The position numbers were made by a program, and so were the translations under genes. Below are positions 10,545 through 21,978 of a DNA stretch of 64,000 nt, piece after piece (the stretch's first letter is position 1; every line of letters begins with the position of its first letter). Source of the DNA: Oryza sativa Japonica Group (taxonomy: Eukaryota > Streptophyta > Magnoliopsida > Poales > Poaceae); contig NC_089035.1 of NCBI RefSeq assembly GCF_034140825.1, forward strand, positions 37,890,501 through 37,954,500. The letters run 5' to 3'. The notes below the pieces were generated by a model. The model had not been told where the DNA came from, did not search any database, and worked only from the letters and a program-made list of their open reading frames with translations.

Positions 10545-11651
10545 CCGTATCATGTAGCTGAGCCTGTATCGTCATGTTAGTAATCATCGCGTAAACGTGG
10601 AGGCGCTTCCTCGAAAGAGGACGTACAAGTGGATCGTGGAATATCTACGCCTTTGTCTGATACTTTTATTCTAAAGTCACACTCTTCCATGTAGCATTGT
10701 GCGATTGCTGGCTAGGAGACTTTATTCCCGATATCAGAAATGTGTAGCTAATATACCATCTATTACCAACCAGTCTTCAGAAAAAAGAAGAAAAAAAATC
10801 TGGCTGCCTACCCTATCCCTGTCCCTGTAGTGGTATATTTTTTTCCTGTTTGGCATCTATGAAAGTTTTTATACTACCTCGCTAGAGCAAGATTACAAGA
10901 AGCATGCGTTCATGCTTGTCCAGACTCCAGAGAGAATGCATTATGCAATTTTCACTTCTAAGTTCTATAGCTTCTATCAACTCATTATGCTTGTTTTATG
11001 ATGCAGGAGACTGAGAATTTATACTAGTTCTGAATGGACATCGAGATCTTTACTATAGTCGCACTAACTGCGGAGGAGGAAGCTGTTAGATAAACCTGGT
11101 GTACTAGCTAGCTTGACCATGTCCTTGTTATTGCTAATCGGTCAGTCACGTCACTTTGAAAGAACTGAAGGCTCTCAATTCTGGACGAAGTGGCTGTAAC
11201 TGTCTTTAAGCAACGGCAAGTTCATGATTAGGCTCATAGAATTCATTTTGCTACCTTTCGTTTTCCGTTTTATTGGTGGGGTTACTGTATCTATTCATCT
11301 AGATTCGTAGCAGATTTTACACGGAATTATAGCTACAGATGAAGTATATGTGGTGTGTCATTTGTTACATTTAAATACAGAGATACGATTTTTTGTCTGA
11401 ACGAACACGGCTCAATGTGGTACAGAATGATCTGTGACTGTCTTAGCTGGAGCTGCTTGGCTCTGTTTCATACTTTCATACTCTACCGAAGTACCAATAG
11501 TTCTTAAAAAACACTATACCAGTCATCAGAAAATGAAAATTCGGAGCTCAGATTTGAAGTTGCTCGGTCCAAAGAAATGAGAAGTGTGTAACTGTGTTTA
11601 GAGTGAAAAAGGAGCTTATCTGGCCCAGAAACTATGGTTCTTGGGGGGCTT
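10545..11651. other. Intergenic, nothing recognised
   Basis: AT-rich non-coding sequence with no open frame above background, no tRNA and no clear terminal repeats. Confidence 0.4.
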
Positions 11652-11936
11652 GGAATAAGTTCATTTTAGGTCCCTCAATTTGTCACCGAGTCTGAAATTC
11701 GTCCCTAACCGAAATACCACTGTAATATTTTTGTTTTAACCAAACAATCACTTACATGAAGATCCAACAGTTATTTCTGACTTTATGTGCCACGTCAGCA
11801 ACTACCATCCCAACTGCCTTGTGACCTTCTTTGCACTGATTTTGAAAGTTGAGGGATGCGTCAAATCTGGTATTGCGGTTCACGGATGAATTTCAGACTC
11901 GATGACAAATTGAGGGATCTAATTTGAACTTATTCT
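11652..11936. mobile_element. MULE-type MITE with about 60-bp terminal inverted repeats
   Basis: The left end reads GGAATAAGTTCATTTTAGGT and continues TCCCTCAATTTGTC. The right end, on the opposite strand, reads AGAATAAGTTCAAATTAGAT and then TCCCTCAATTTGTC. The repeats run for about 60 bases at roughly 80% identity. The CCCTCAATTTGT word also occurs, in variant form, in the ends of the two Pack-MULEs here. The flanks (GGGGGCTT and AGGAGCTT) give only an imperfect target duplication. Confidence 0.7.
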
Positions 11937-12835
11937 AGGAGCTTTACGCATGCAATGCAACGTAAGGCCCAAAGCTCATAAACATCAAATGGGCCAGGCT
12001 GATGTCCGCAACCACCCGCGGCCGTCGGCCGAAGTTCGCAACGTCACGTTTCGTGTGAGCAGTGCTCACTCGACGAGAGCAAGTGCGCAACAGTGGTGAA
12101 AGCAACGCGGCAACACCCGCAGAAGCACGCGGCGCTGGAGCGTTTCACCGGCGGTGGCGATGCGACAGGTGAAGAACATTGTGACATTGGATTTCTTTTC
12201 TTCTTTTTTTTTGATACATCTGCAACTGCAAGTCAACCAAATCTACCGGCTGATCAGTGATCACACGCTTTGTTTAGATGCCCATACATGGGTGAGTCTC
12301 TGATGAGAGAATGGCACAAGCAGCCGCGCGAGTACGCTACAACTACAAGCGTCCACCCTCCGCAGCACGCAAGATCGTCACACATGCTCAACAGTATGGC
12401 AGGCACGATCACGGAAAGGAGTGTGGAGGGGGGGGGGGGGGGCCCGAGCACGAATGGAACAGCGCATTGTGCGCTTCCAGTTATTCATTTCCTGGGTTAT
12501 GTACAGTACAACGGCGATCATTGGCCACAGCACGCAAACACTCCCGATCCCCAAGTGCAAAACTCCAAAACAGCAAAAAACACCACCGGTAAATTTCAAG
12601 ACTCCCATTTCGAGGCGATTCACCAATCACCATCGCGGCATGCATGATCCCGCGCCCATCCCTCGTCGGCTCGTCGCTGAATCTGATGGATACAACTCGA
12701 CACGGCTTTGGCTTCACCTCACCTATCGGCGATCGCGCCCGAACCTACGCAGGGTCACTTACAGCGGGGCCCCACCATCGTATCCAAATCCAACCAGCAT
12801 CTACCACTGCTTCTCCCGCCTCTGCTGCAACCTAC
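11937..12835. other. Downstream flank of the 12.8-kb gene, with a 15-G run
   Basis: A homopolymer of 15 G lies at 12428-12442. Overlapping short frames on both strands lack domain features. If the gene at 12836-13738 is spliced at its apparent donor, further exons or 3' UTR would lie here. Confidence 0.4.
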
Positions 12836-13738
12836 TTACCTGTCGTGGGGCCCACTGTTCAGTGTCGTAGGCTCGTAGCGCTCGACCTCCTGCTTCTTCT
12901 CGTCGTCGTCGGCGGCGGCGTCGTTCTCCTGCTGCTGCTCCTCCTCGCCGGCGGCCTCCGCCGCCGCTATTGCCTCCTCTACCCATGAGGCGGTTCGTCT
13001 CCCGGACTTGAACCTCCGCATTGCCGCGATGCCGGCCTGCTTGTCGTCGTCCCCGTCGTGGTGGTCTTCATCCAACGCCACCTTCTTCCTGGCGTGTCGT
13101 CGTCCTCCTCCTTGGCAAGAGCAGCCGCCGCCGCAGAGGAGCACGGCCACCAACCCGCGCCACCATCTCCGGCCCCGGCTGCGGCCGTACCTCTCCCGGT
13201 CGGAAAGCACCTTGCCAATGCAGGACACCTTGGGCGACCGCGGCTCCTCCTCGCCGTCGCCCCTGCGGCTGCTGCCGCCGCCGCCGCCGCCGCGGCTGCC
13301 CGAGCGCTTGTCGGGCAAGATCCGGCCCTGCGACGGGCGGCGCCGGGTGAACGCCGGGCGGATGCTCGCGGGGAGGCCGAAGAACGTGGTGGCGGCGGCG
13401 GGGGCGCCCGCGATGCGCGTGGAGTTGGAGCGCGACTTGGCCGGGATGGGGTTGGAGGAGGCGCCGGCCGCCGACTTGGGGTTGGTGCTTCCCTTGGTGG
13501 AGTCGTCCCGGTCGTATATCGGGTTCAGCTCCGAGAAGGCCACCTCGTCGCCGATGGGGATGGTTATCGACTCCGGCGGGAAGTCGGGGTCCGGCGGCGG
13601 CGGCGGCGGCGGCATCCGCGGCGGCGACGCGTCCCCGCTCTCCCCCGCCGCGATGACCGTCTCGCACGACACCTTCCTGTCGCCCGCTCCGGCGCCCGCC
13701 ACGCCGCACACCAAGCTCTCCAGGTCAACCTGTGGCAT
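12836..13738 (-). CDS. Uncharacterised plant protein (possibly 14-1-1-like)
   Basis: A GC-rich frame of 300 residues starting at the first ATG (MPQVDLESLVCG). The frame is open further upstream but holds no other ATG. Visible features are a proline run, an ESITIPIGDEVAFSELNPIYDRDDS block, a serine/arginine-rich middle (SRSNSTRIAG, FFGLPASIRPAF), the motif SPKVSCIGKV followed by basic residues, and an acidic Glu/Asp-rich C-terminus. SPKVSCIGKV recalls plant proteins named after syringolide-induced protein 14-1-1; this is a weak recollection. The frame ends at a TAA that overlaps a good splice donor (CAG|GTAAGT), so this may be only the first exon. No transmembrane segment or enzyme motif is seen, and the function is unknown. 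Confidence 0.72.
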   Translation of the reverse strand: MPQVDLESLVCGVAGAGAGDRKVSCETVIAAGESGDASPPRMPPPPPPPDPDFPPESITIPIGDEVAFSELNPIYDRDDSTKGSTNPKSAAGASSNPIPAKSRSNSTRIAGAPAAATTFFGLPASIRPAFTRRRPSQGRILPDKRSGSRGGGGGGSSRRGDGEEEPRSPKVSCIGKVLSDRERYGRSRGRRWWRGLVAVLLCGGGCSCQGGGRRHARKKVALDEDHHDGDDDKQAGIAAMRRFKSGRRTASWVEEAIAAAEAAGEEEQQQENDAAADDDEKKQEVERYEPTTLNSGPHDR

Positions 13739-16700
13739 TACTGCCACTTCCCCACTAGCCACGCAGCTCTGAACAACTGAGCAGAGAGTGAGCAAGAGAT
13801 TGGAGCTCGAGCTAGGAGTAGAGACTGAGAGAGAGTGTGAGAGCTGTATGACACACGCTTGCCTTAAAAATTCATGAGAGGAGTAGATGGAGCTGAGGCT
13901 GCATCAGCTGCGTTCAGAGGCTGTCGTAAACCTACAAATAAATGAAGGTGCAGAAAAATGCCGCCTCTGAATCGAAACGAACTCCAAAAACGGATCTCGA
14001 CTATTTGTCTCCCTAAAACATCAGTCTAACCGAGTTGAAACTGACTAATTACTGTGGTTTAGAGAAAACTGACAATGTCAATACCCTAGTAATGCAGCTG
14101 CCACGAGGTGATATCTGTAAAAATACCCTCCGTGTGTTTCGTTTTCTGAGGTTAACACCATGATCTTGTGGTTAGATCCTTATATATCAGTTACTAATTT
14201 ATTCGGTAGGGTTAACGGTGAGGCAGATAGTAGTGGCCAGAGCGATTTTCATGCCGATCTGGAGTCCTCCGACAAAGCCATTTTCCCCAGTGGCCCTCCC
14301 AATTAATAAGCATAGTCTTTTCATTTCAGCGTGGAATGCCCAGTGATCCCCCTCAGACCGATCTGTCTTTTAGTTACTATCAAGCAGTGACCACCAAAAT
14401 GCGATAATCACACTACCACAGTAGCTTAACAGTTTTCCAAATAAATAACAGTTGTGCCTGCAGATCAGCCTGGCGACACCTGTATATTCAGTTAAAAGAG
14501 AAAATGCACTTCAGCACATGTAACCAAGGTCTAAGGTCAGAGCACTTGGATCAATCACAATGACACCACGAAATAGGTTAAACCTCTTCCCAAAAATATG
14601 CAACATCTAGCATAATTTTTACCGGGATCAGAGGTACGATTCAAGGAGCAAATCTGCAGTGAATAAGTGCAAGTTCATGAACCGGAATGGGAGAGGGTCT
14701 TGGTAAAAGGAATCAAAGGGCCAGTTCTTGGCACAAGGTTTCTGCTCGACGCCACATGGCCGTGTCGGGCAGAGTAGCAGAAGGGCATCAGCGGGGCACC
14801 TACCCAGTGTGTACTATTTTGTTGCCTTTGCTGCAGATGGAGCTCCAGTGGCATCAGTCGTTGGTGAGCTGTGCAAGGACCATGTCTTGGCTTCCAAACC
14901 TGCTGCTCTCTCCGACTCTCTCTCGCTCCTCCTCAAACTCCCAGACTTTAGCAGACTGAATCCTAGCAATACTGGCAAAGAGAAATCTGAATGACCCGAG
15001 GCAGACCTATCAGCTGCTCTGAAAGTCTGAATCACGCAGTTGATTTTAGAGTTTGTGGCACAAATAAATGAAAACGGTCAGCACTCAGATAGTCGGAGTA
15101 GCTTTATGGAATGGAGAATCCCAGTATTTATAATAGCAGAGAATGAGAGAAGAAAGATATAGCATGCATTTACATTTTTCCTTGCAAAGAAAAACGAGCT
15201 GCATCTGGTCGACATTCCAAACGAGTCCAACCTTGGTCAACAGCCCCACAAGCTCCTATGGGGTCGGAATTATTGTACTCCCATAACATAATCACAATTC
15301 GAAACAGTGTCGAGAGGGACGATAAGCTGAATTAAGATCAAGTCCCAGACATGATAACTTAGGAAATAAATATCCTAGCTGAGTGGGCCTCCTATGCAAG
15401 AGCTTAACCCAGACAGCTCCCTGAATGTCTATGGTCTGATGATATTGCCACAACAGGGAATCCAACTCCAAGCAAGGATTGTGAACGGGAGAATCAAAGT
15501 ACACCTTATATTATAAGGTGTTTTGGTTACAAAGCTCGTGGCAAATACAGGGCTACTTGCATTTTGACTGTACAGTAATGGTCTCTACCATCTAGTACAG
15601 ACAAATTTGTCTTCAATGCATTGCAGCAATGACAAACAATAATGGATGGAGCAAAGTATAAAACAAAAAATGGGCATGCCAAACTGCTAATTAGCAATAA
15701 CTTGATTTGAAATTTTAGGCACCAGGTAACTCATGAATCTCAAGACAGTTTATAATCACCGAATCACAAAGGTTAGCGTTTGAAACAAATTATTCAGCAG
15801 ATTACTCCCACGGATTGTCTACTTGATTACAGGGATAAATTAAACATTTTATGAAATAAACTGAACAGATAGCTTAGAAGTGTGGCCGTGGAGCAAATAA
15901 CCCACAGCAATAATCCAGTGGATAAGCTAAAAAGAACAGGGCAAGCTAAACGTGCTATGTTAAGGGAAAGGGAAGTACAAAGCTTGATAATTTCTCAGGC
16001 ACAACAATGAATACCAAAACTTTGATGCCGGCATCAAATAACCGAATGAAACTATTCTCTAGTTCACAGTTTTAGGTTCAGGCATCCAGAAATCATCCCA
16101 ACGTTAAGGGCTTAAGGCCGATGCAAACAAATTGGGTGTGCTTATTCTGTTGATTTATCCAGGGAACCATATATTGTTACCCTCCAAATCCAATCGGACC
16201 ATGTGAAAGAAATCGCATCATACCAAGTTTGTTTAGGTTTCTCTATCGAATTCCCCACAAGGTCTGCAATGATGATGCTTCAACACAAGATCCGGCTAGA
16301 TCAACATATTGTTATCTGGTGATCACAGTAATCTGGAGGGCAAAAGTGCATATCAGTAGCTCAGCACTGCAAAATGTGAGAAATACATGAACTCTTATGC
16401 TTTCAATTAAAGCTGGGTGGGTGACCGTCTTTCCTCTAAAATGTGAGAAATACAGAGATGATGCAAATGTCTCAAAGATGGGTTTTGGTGACAACAAAAA
16501 AACCCAAATCGCTCGTGGGAATGATCATCATACATTGATCGCAAAAATCTAAACCTTTGGCAGAATGGTTTCGAGTACGAGCACTGAATTTCCAAAGGCC
16601 ACTTAGCATTCTCCATTTCACCTATCTCCTCCCAATCTAGGATCACCTACTACTAAGCAAGGAACCAAACATTGCATCGAGCTCAAATGATGCAGTAATT

Positions 16701-16749
16701 GTTTTGTAACATGTAAACCTTTCTTTTCAAGCTGCGGGGGCTTACTTTG
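13739..16749. other. Intergenic 3 kb, with a possible orphan exon at 14817-15022 (minus)
   Basis: Most of this stretch is AT-rich and non-coding. On the minus strand, 15022-14817 begins after a good acceptor (TTTCAG) and stays open to a TAG, encoding a serine-rich sequence (SLRRSERESERAAGLEAK). It could be the last exon of an unrecognised transcript. Frames at 14687-14959 (plus) and 15292-15504 (minus) lack support. Confidence 0.3.
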
Positions 16750-17136
16750 TCACGGGCCGGAGGTTGGCTTGCCGGGCCCAGACAGCGGCGGCTGCTGCGG
16801 CGGCGGAGGAGGAGTGGAAGCCGCCTGCGACTCCTCGGCGGCGGCGAGTTGGCGGAGGCGGGCCTGGAGTCCGCGGACTCGGTCCTCGGTGCGGCGGAGC
16901 TTGCACCAGCGCCAGGTGAGGTAGGCGGCGAGGCCGCCGTAGACGAGGATGTAGGATCCCCACACGTATGGGTAGGTCTCCGCGTGCTCCTTCGTCTTCC
17001 GCCACTGCTCCTCCAGCTTCGCGATCACGCCGCCTCCATATGCCGCCACCCCAGCCTCCGCCGCCGCAGCCTCCGGTTGCTGCTCCGGCTGCCGCGTCGC
17101 CTTCGCGTCCTCACCGTCCCCGGCGGCCGCCGCCAT
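16750..17136 (-). CDS. Small single-pass membrane protein, unknown function
   Basis: 128 residues from the first in-frame ATG (MAAAAGDGEDAK). An alanine/glutamate-rich N-terminus is followed by KLEEQWRKTKEHAETYPYV, one hydrophobic segment (WGSYILVYGGLAAYLTW, about residues 58-75), and a basic stop-transfer stretch (RWCKLRRTEDR). A short coiled-coil-like region (VRGLQARLRQLAAAEE) and a proline-rich tail complete it. This is typical of a tail-exposed organelle or ER membrane protein. The open frame extends upstream only through a non-ATG codon. The outer Pack-MULE of the nest inserted about 190 bases upstream of this start codon, so part of its promoter may now be transposon-derived. I recall similar uncharacterised proteins across plants but cannot name a role. 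Confidence 0.75.
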   Translation of the reverse strand: MAAAAGDGEDAKATRQPEQQPEAAAAEAGVAAYGGGVIAKLEEQWRKTKEHAETYPYVWGSYILVYGGLAAYLTWRWCKLRRTEDRVRGLQARLRQLAAAEESQAASTPPPPPQQPPLSGPGKPTSGP

Positions 17137-18304
17137 GAGGCGCTGCTTGGTGCTTGGAGTGGAATAGGGCAACGGGACAAGGCGAGCAATGAGTTGCGGG
17201 ATAGTCGTCGGCCCAGGATGATGGGCTTCTAGTAAGATTTAGTGGGCCTAATGCTTTTAATATGGGCTTGAGTTTACGTTCTCTGGGCTGAAACCTTCTG
17301 CTATAGACTAGGAGTAGTAGCCTGGAAAAGTACACCGAAGATCCCTCAACTTGTCAGCGGGATACAAAATCGTCCTCAAACCGCAATAATAGATATCCGG
17401 CGTACCTTAACTACTCCCTCCGTTCCTTAATACAGGGCGTGAGTGTTGTATTGTAAACACCAATAAAACTGTTTCAACAGCAGTTACACCGTGTGATATT
17501 TTGATACTTGCGCCGGTAGATACACTGGTATTAAGAGCCATGCAGCATGCACCTGACTTCTGCAGCCATGCAGCCATGAAGCAGTGAGAGAGAGGGGCTT
17601 TTTAAAAGGGACTGTCTATGTCTCAGTCGACAGAAAATTTGGTGTCCAAAACAATAAGAAGCCCAAAATTAAAACATGGGCCAAATCCAATATTACAACC
17701 ACATCAAAACTGACAGAGAGAATTCACGTGACCACATTGCCTATTGAAGAAAACTTGAGAACCAAGAAGATGCTCTGCATAGGCACGTGATCTGATCATT
17801 AAAGCAAAAAAGCAACTTTGCTTCCAAAGAGAAAAATCAGAGCAATATATTGAACAAGGAAGAAGAAGATGGAGGTGAAGGAGAAGAGTCAGAGAGGAGA
17901 AGATTGCAAAAAAACGAAGGATTTAGAATCTGCAAACAAAATTCAAGATCTGAGGAATATGAAATCAACAGGTACTGAATCTTGTTCTGAACTTCCTAAT
18001 TCTTAAAATCAACACTCTTCTAATTCTTGTTCTGAATCTTCTAAACTTCCTTCTTTGTATCTTGAAAAAAATAACTCACAAATGACTCAAGTTCATGGGA
18101 TTCCTGTGAAGGGGCCAAAAATTGCATTAATCCATCAGTCCTCTATACGCCATGTAAAAGAAGCATAAAATAGCACAACACTATATACACAGTACTTCGT
18201 AACTCATTTGACAATTGATAGAATCTTCATATGAATCTACAATAGCACAACACTTTAGACTATTGACAAAATCTTCATATGAATCTACAATAGAACTGTC
18301 AATT

Positions 18305-18514
18305 AATAGATAGAATTTCATCACTCATTTGACAATCAAATATGTTAGTTACAAGATTGCACTTTTGGTATTTTAACTAAATTCTTGTGGACTTAAGATC
18401 TTTATTCATAATAGATAGAATTTCATCACTCATTTGACAATCAAATATGTTAGTTACAAGATTGCACTTTTGGTATTTTAACTAAATTCTTGTGGACTTA
18501 AGATCTTTATTCAT
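18305..18514. repeat. 105-bp tandem duplication in a transposase intron
   Basis: Two head-to-tail, essentially identical 105-base units (18305-18409 and 18410-18514), each starting AATAGATAGAATTTCATCAC, lie between exons 1 and 2 of the MULE transposase. The near-identity shows a recent duplication. A smaller duplication (TCTTCATATGAATCTACAAT) sits just upstream, near 18230-18290. Confidence 0.9.
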
Positions 18515-21500
18515 ATTGCATATCAATTTATTGGGAACAGACTTATATGTTTATATAATTTAATGAGGTTATGCATACAACTGTTCATTAAAAAAATTTA
18601 CTAATTTTTGAAAATTCTATGTATACAGAAACAGCAAAAAAACAACAGCTGATTGACTTGGATTTAAACAAAAAAATTTCACAATCAGGTGAAAAAACAT
18701 AAATTTTTTATGTTGTTTATTTCAATATGAAATCAGAATTATAATCAGAAAATCTCATTCAAACAGGTTTACAATTAATTGAGCAAAATTACAATAGGAC
18801 AAGATCATTTATAATAGATGCAAAGAAAAGTAGTACACGATCAAGTACTGCACAGTCAGGTAAGAACAGAAAAAAAAACATTTGTCCATATAAATTTTTA
18901 TTTCATTGATATGTTTAAATGAACTTAGAAAGAATTCATATGTTGTGCAGGTATTTTGAAGGATTTAACAGAGAGAGACAAAAACATTGAGAAGAAGACA
19001 ATATCAAAAGATGAAGGTAATTGAAAATAAAATTACATAATTTCTTTTGACTAATTGTATTCAGAGTTTGGTTTTAAATTTCATAAGAAACAAACATCAG
19101 ATTAATTCAATTTTTTTAATAAATAAAGGACTTGGGTTACTGGAGCAAAATTATAATACGATGAGATCATATATGCTTGAAGATGGCAAAGGTGATACAA
19201 AAACTGGTAAGAAACATAAATTTAGAACCATTAAATAAATTAGAATGAAACAATAATATGTCTATTCTATTATAATATGCAGGAAACACTCAAAGAGATT
19301 CAGAAATTGACAAGGGAAAGAGAATAGCTGTTATCGAGAATGTAAAAACAATGGAAAATGAAAGAATTCAATTTGAAGAAGATATGTTAGGTATATATAT
19401 TTTTGACTACACAGAATTTGTTTTTTTACATATTTTAGATTGTTTTATCTTTTTTCAGGAGAACAGGATATGAACTATGTAGAAGAAATACATCAAACCA
19501 ATGTTCTATCACTATTGGATTAAGATTTCATTGATGTAATTATACATTGTCAGATATCGTATATTTGTTTTATTTTGATTTGGTTTTAATTTAATTAATA
19601 TATTTTAAGCAGGATAAATTTACTTCATACACTTGTCTAATGGAACATATTATATCTTCACAACCTACAAGATGCAATGATTTGGAGGTAATTTAACTTG
19701 CACTCTATTGAAAATTAGAATTTCTTCATTTTTTTGAATTGTTTTTTTAAAAACTATTTTTATTCTTTGCAGAATTCGATGTTAGAAAGCAGCAGCACAA
19801 ATGTTGACTTCAATTATAATTTTGTGAATGAGGTATTAAAAAATTTATTATTTGAATATATCATTCAGAAAACATTAAGATTAATAAAAAAGATCAAAAA
19901 ATCATTATGTTGAATTTTACATGAGTGCAGGTTGAACAAAATGGAAATGATTCTATGCAGACTGTCATTGATGCAAAAAAATATGTCTGAGGTGATTCCA
20001 GAAATGAATTTTGAAGCTCAAGTTGATTCTGTACAACCTTGGTCTCTAGATTTGTTCAATCTACAAGAATCTATTGAGGTATGAATTTTTCATGAATATG
20101 TATGGTTCATATCAATTAAGATTGATATAAAGATAAATTTTCAATAATGTAAATTTATGGTCCAATGTTTAATTACAGCAACAAAGTTCAATTCAGTCTA
20201 GTGATAAAGGCGAAAGTACTATTGAAATGATCCTGATTTGAATGAAGAATTTCTAACAGAAGAAGATATTGAACAGTTTCTAGATGAAGAACAACAGGAA
20301 GCATCAAAAGGAAACAATGCAAGCATAGACAGAAAATATATTCCAGAGTTGAATCAGAAATTCAAATCAATAGATGAGGCACAGAACTACTTCAATTTTT
20401 ATGCATACATGGCTGGATTTTCTATTGTCAATGCTCACAGTGCTAGAACAGTAAGTAAAAAAAAGAAATGGAGAAGTTATTAGAGTAACATTCAAATGCA
20501 ACAAGTATGTGAAGTCGGATTGCAATAAGAAGGAAGAAACAGTTACTTCTGAAAGGAAAACAAATGAAGTCATAGGGACTGAATGCAAATGTGTTCTTGT
20601 AATCAGTGAGAGGAATTCGATTTGGGTTATATCGAGGATAGATTTAGATCACAATCATGAGCTCAGTCCTCTAGATGAGGCTAGATTTCTAAGATCTCAC
20701 AAATACATGTCGACAGAAGAAAAGATTCTAATCAGGACTTTGAAAGAATGCCATATTCCAACAAGAAATAAGATTGTAATATTATCTGTTCTAAGAGGTG
20801 GTCTAACTTCTTTGCCTTACACTAAAAAGGATATAAGCAATGTCAGAACAGCAATAAACAGAGAAACAAGCAGTAATGATTTGATGCAATGTTTGAATTT
20901 TTTTGAAGAAAAAGCAGGAAGAAGATCCCAATTTCTTCTATGAGTTTGATCTTAATGAGAATAGAAAAGTGAAGAATTTTTTTTGGACTGATGGAAGATC
21001 TAGGGAGTGGTACTACAAATTTGGCGATTGTATAAGTTTTGACACAACTTTTTTGACAAACAGATATAATCTGCCTTTTGCACCATTTGTTGGAGTATCT
21101 GGACATGGGAACACAATACTATTTGGTTGTGCTTTTATACATGATGAAACAACTAAAACTTTTGAGTGGCTCTTCAGAGCTTTTTTGAAAGCAATGAATG
21201 GAAAGCAACCAAAGACAATCATTACTGATCAGGATGGTGCTATGAGGGCAATCAAAAATATATTCACAGAAGCCAAACATCGAAATTGTTTCTTCCATAT
21301 AGTCTCAAAAGCTCTGAAGAGATCTGGTTCTCTATTCAAGAAGAGACAAGGTCTTTATGACATATACAATGATATCATACACAACTCATTGACTGAAGAA
21401 GAATTTGAGTTTCTTTGGGAGGATATGATTCAAGTTTTTAATTTGCAAGACATCAATTTTCTGAGAAACATGTGGGAAATCAGAAAAAGATTTATTCCAG

Positions 21501-21978
21501 TGTATTTCAAAACAAATTTCTGCCCTTTCATTCAATCAACAGCACTAAGTGAGGGTACAAATTCCAGATTCAAAAAGAATGTAGGGCCACAATACAGCAT
21601 TAGAAGTTTCTTGACAGAGTATGAAAGAGTTATGGACACTATTCAAAATCTAGAGCAACATGATGATCATGAATCAAGGACAAAAAGACCAAGTAGAATG
21701 TGGTCACACTATTGTATTGAATACCAAGCAGTGAGGTTGTATAACAACAAAATATTCAAAAAATTTCAGTTTCAGCTCAGCAAGACAAATGAATTGGAAA
21801 TTGAGGAAATTGAGAGAATGAAGTGTTATGCAGTGTTTCAATCAAAGAATGTGATCAACAAGGAAATAAGACATAGAAAATACCTTGTGATATTGGACTT
21901 GGACTCAGAGGAATTCACATGCATTTGTTGTATGTTTCAGAAGGATGGCATTCTTTGCTCACATGTATTGAAGATTAT

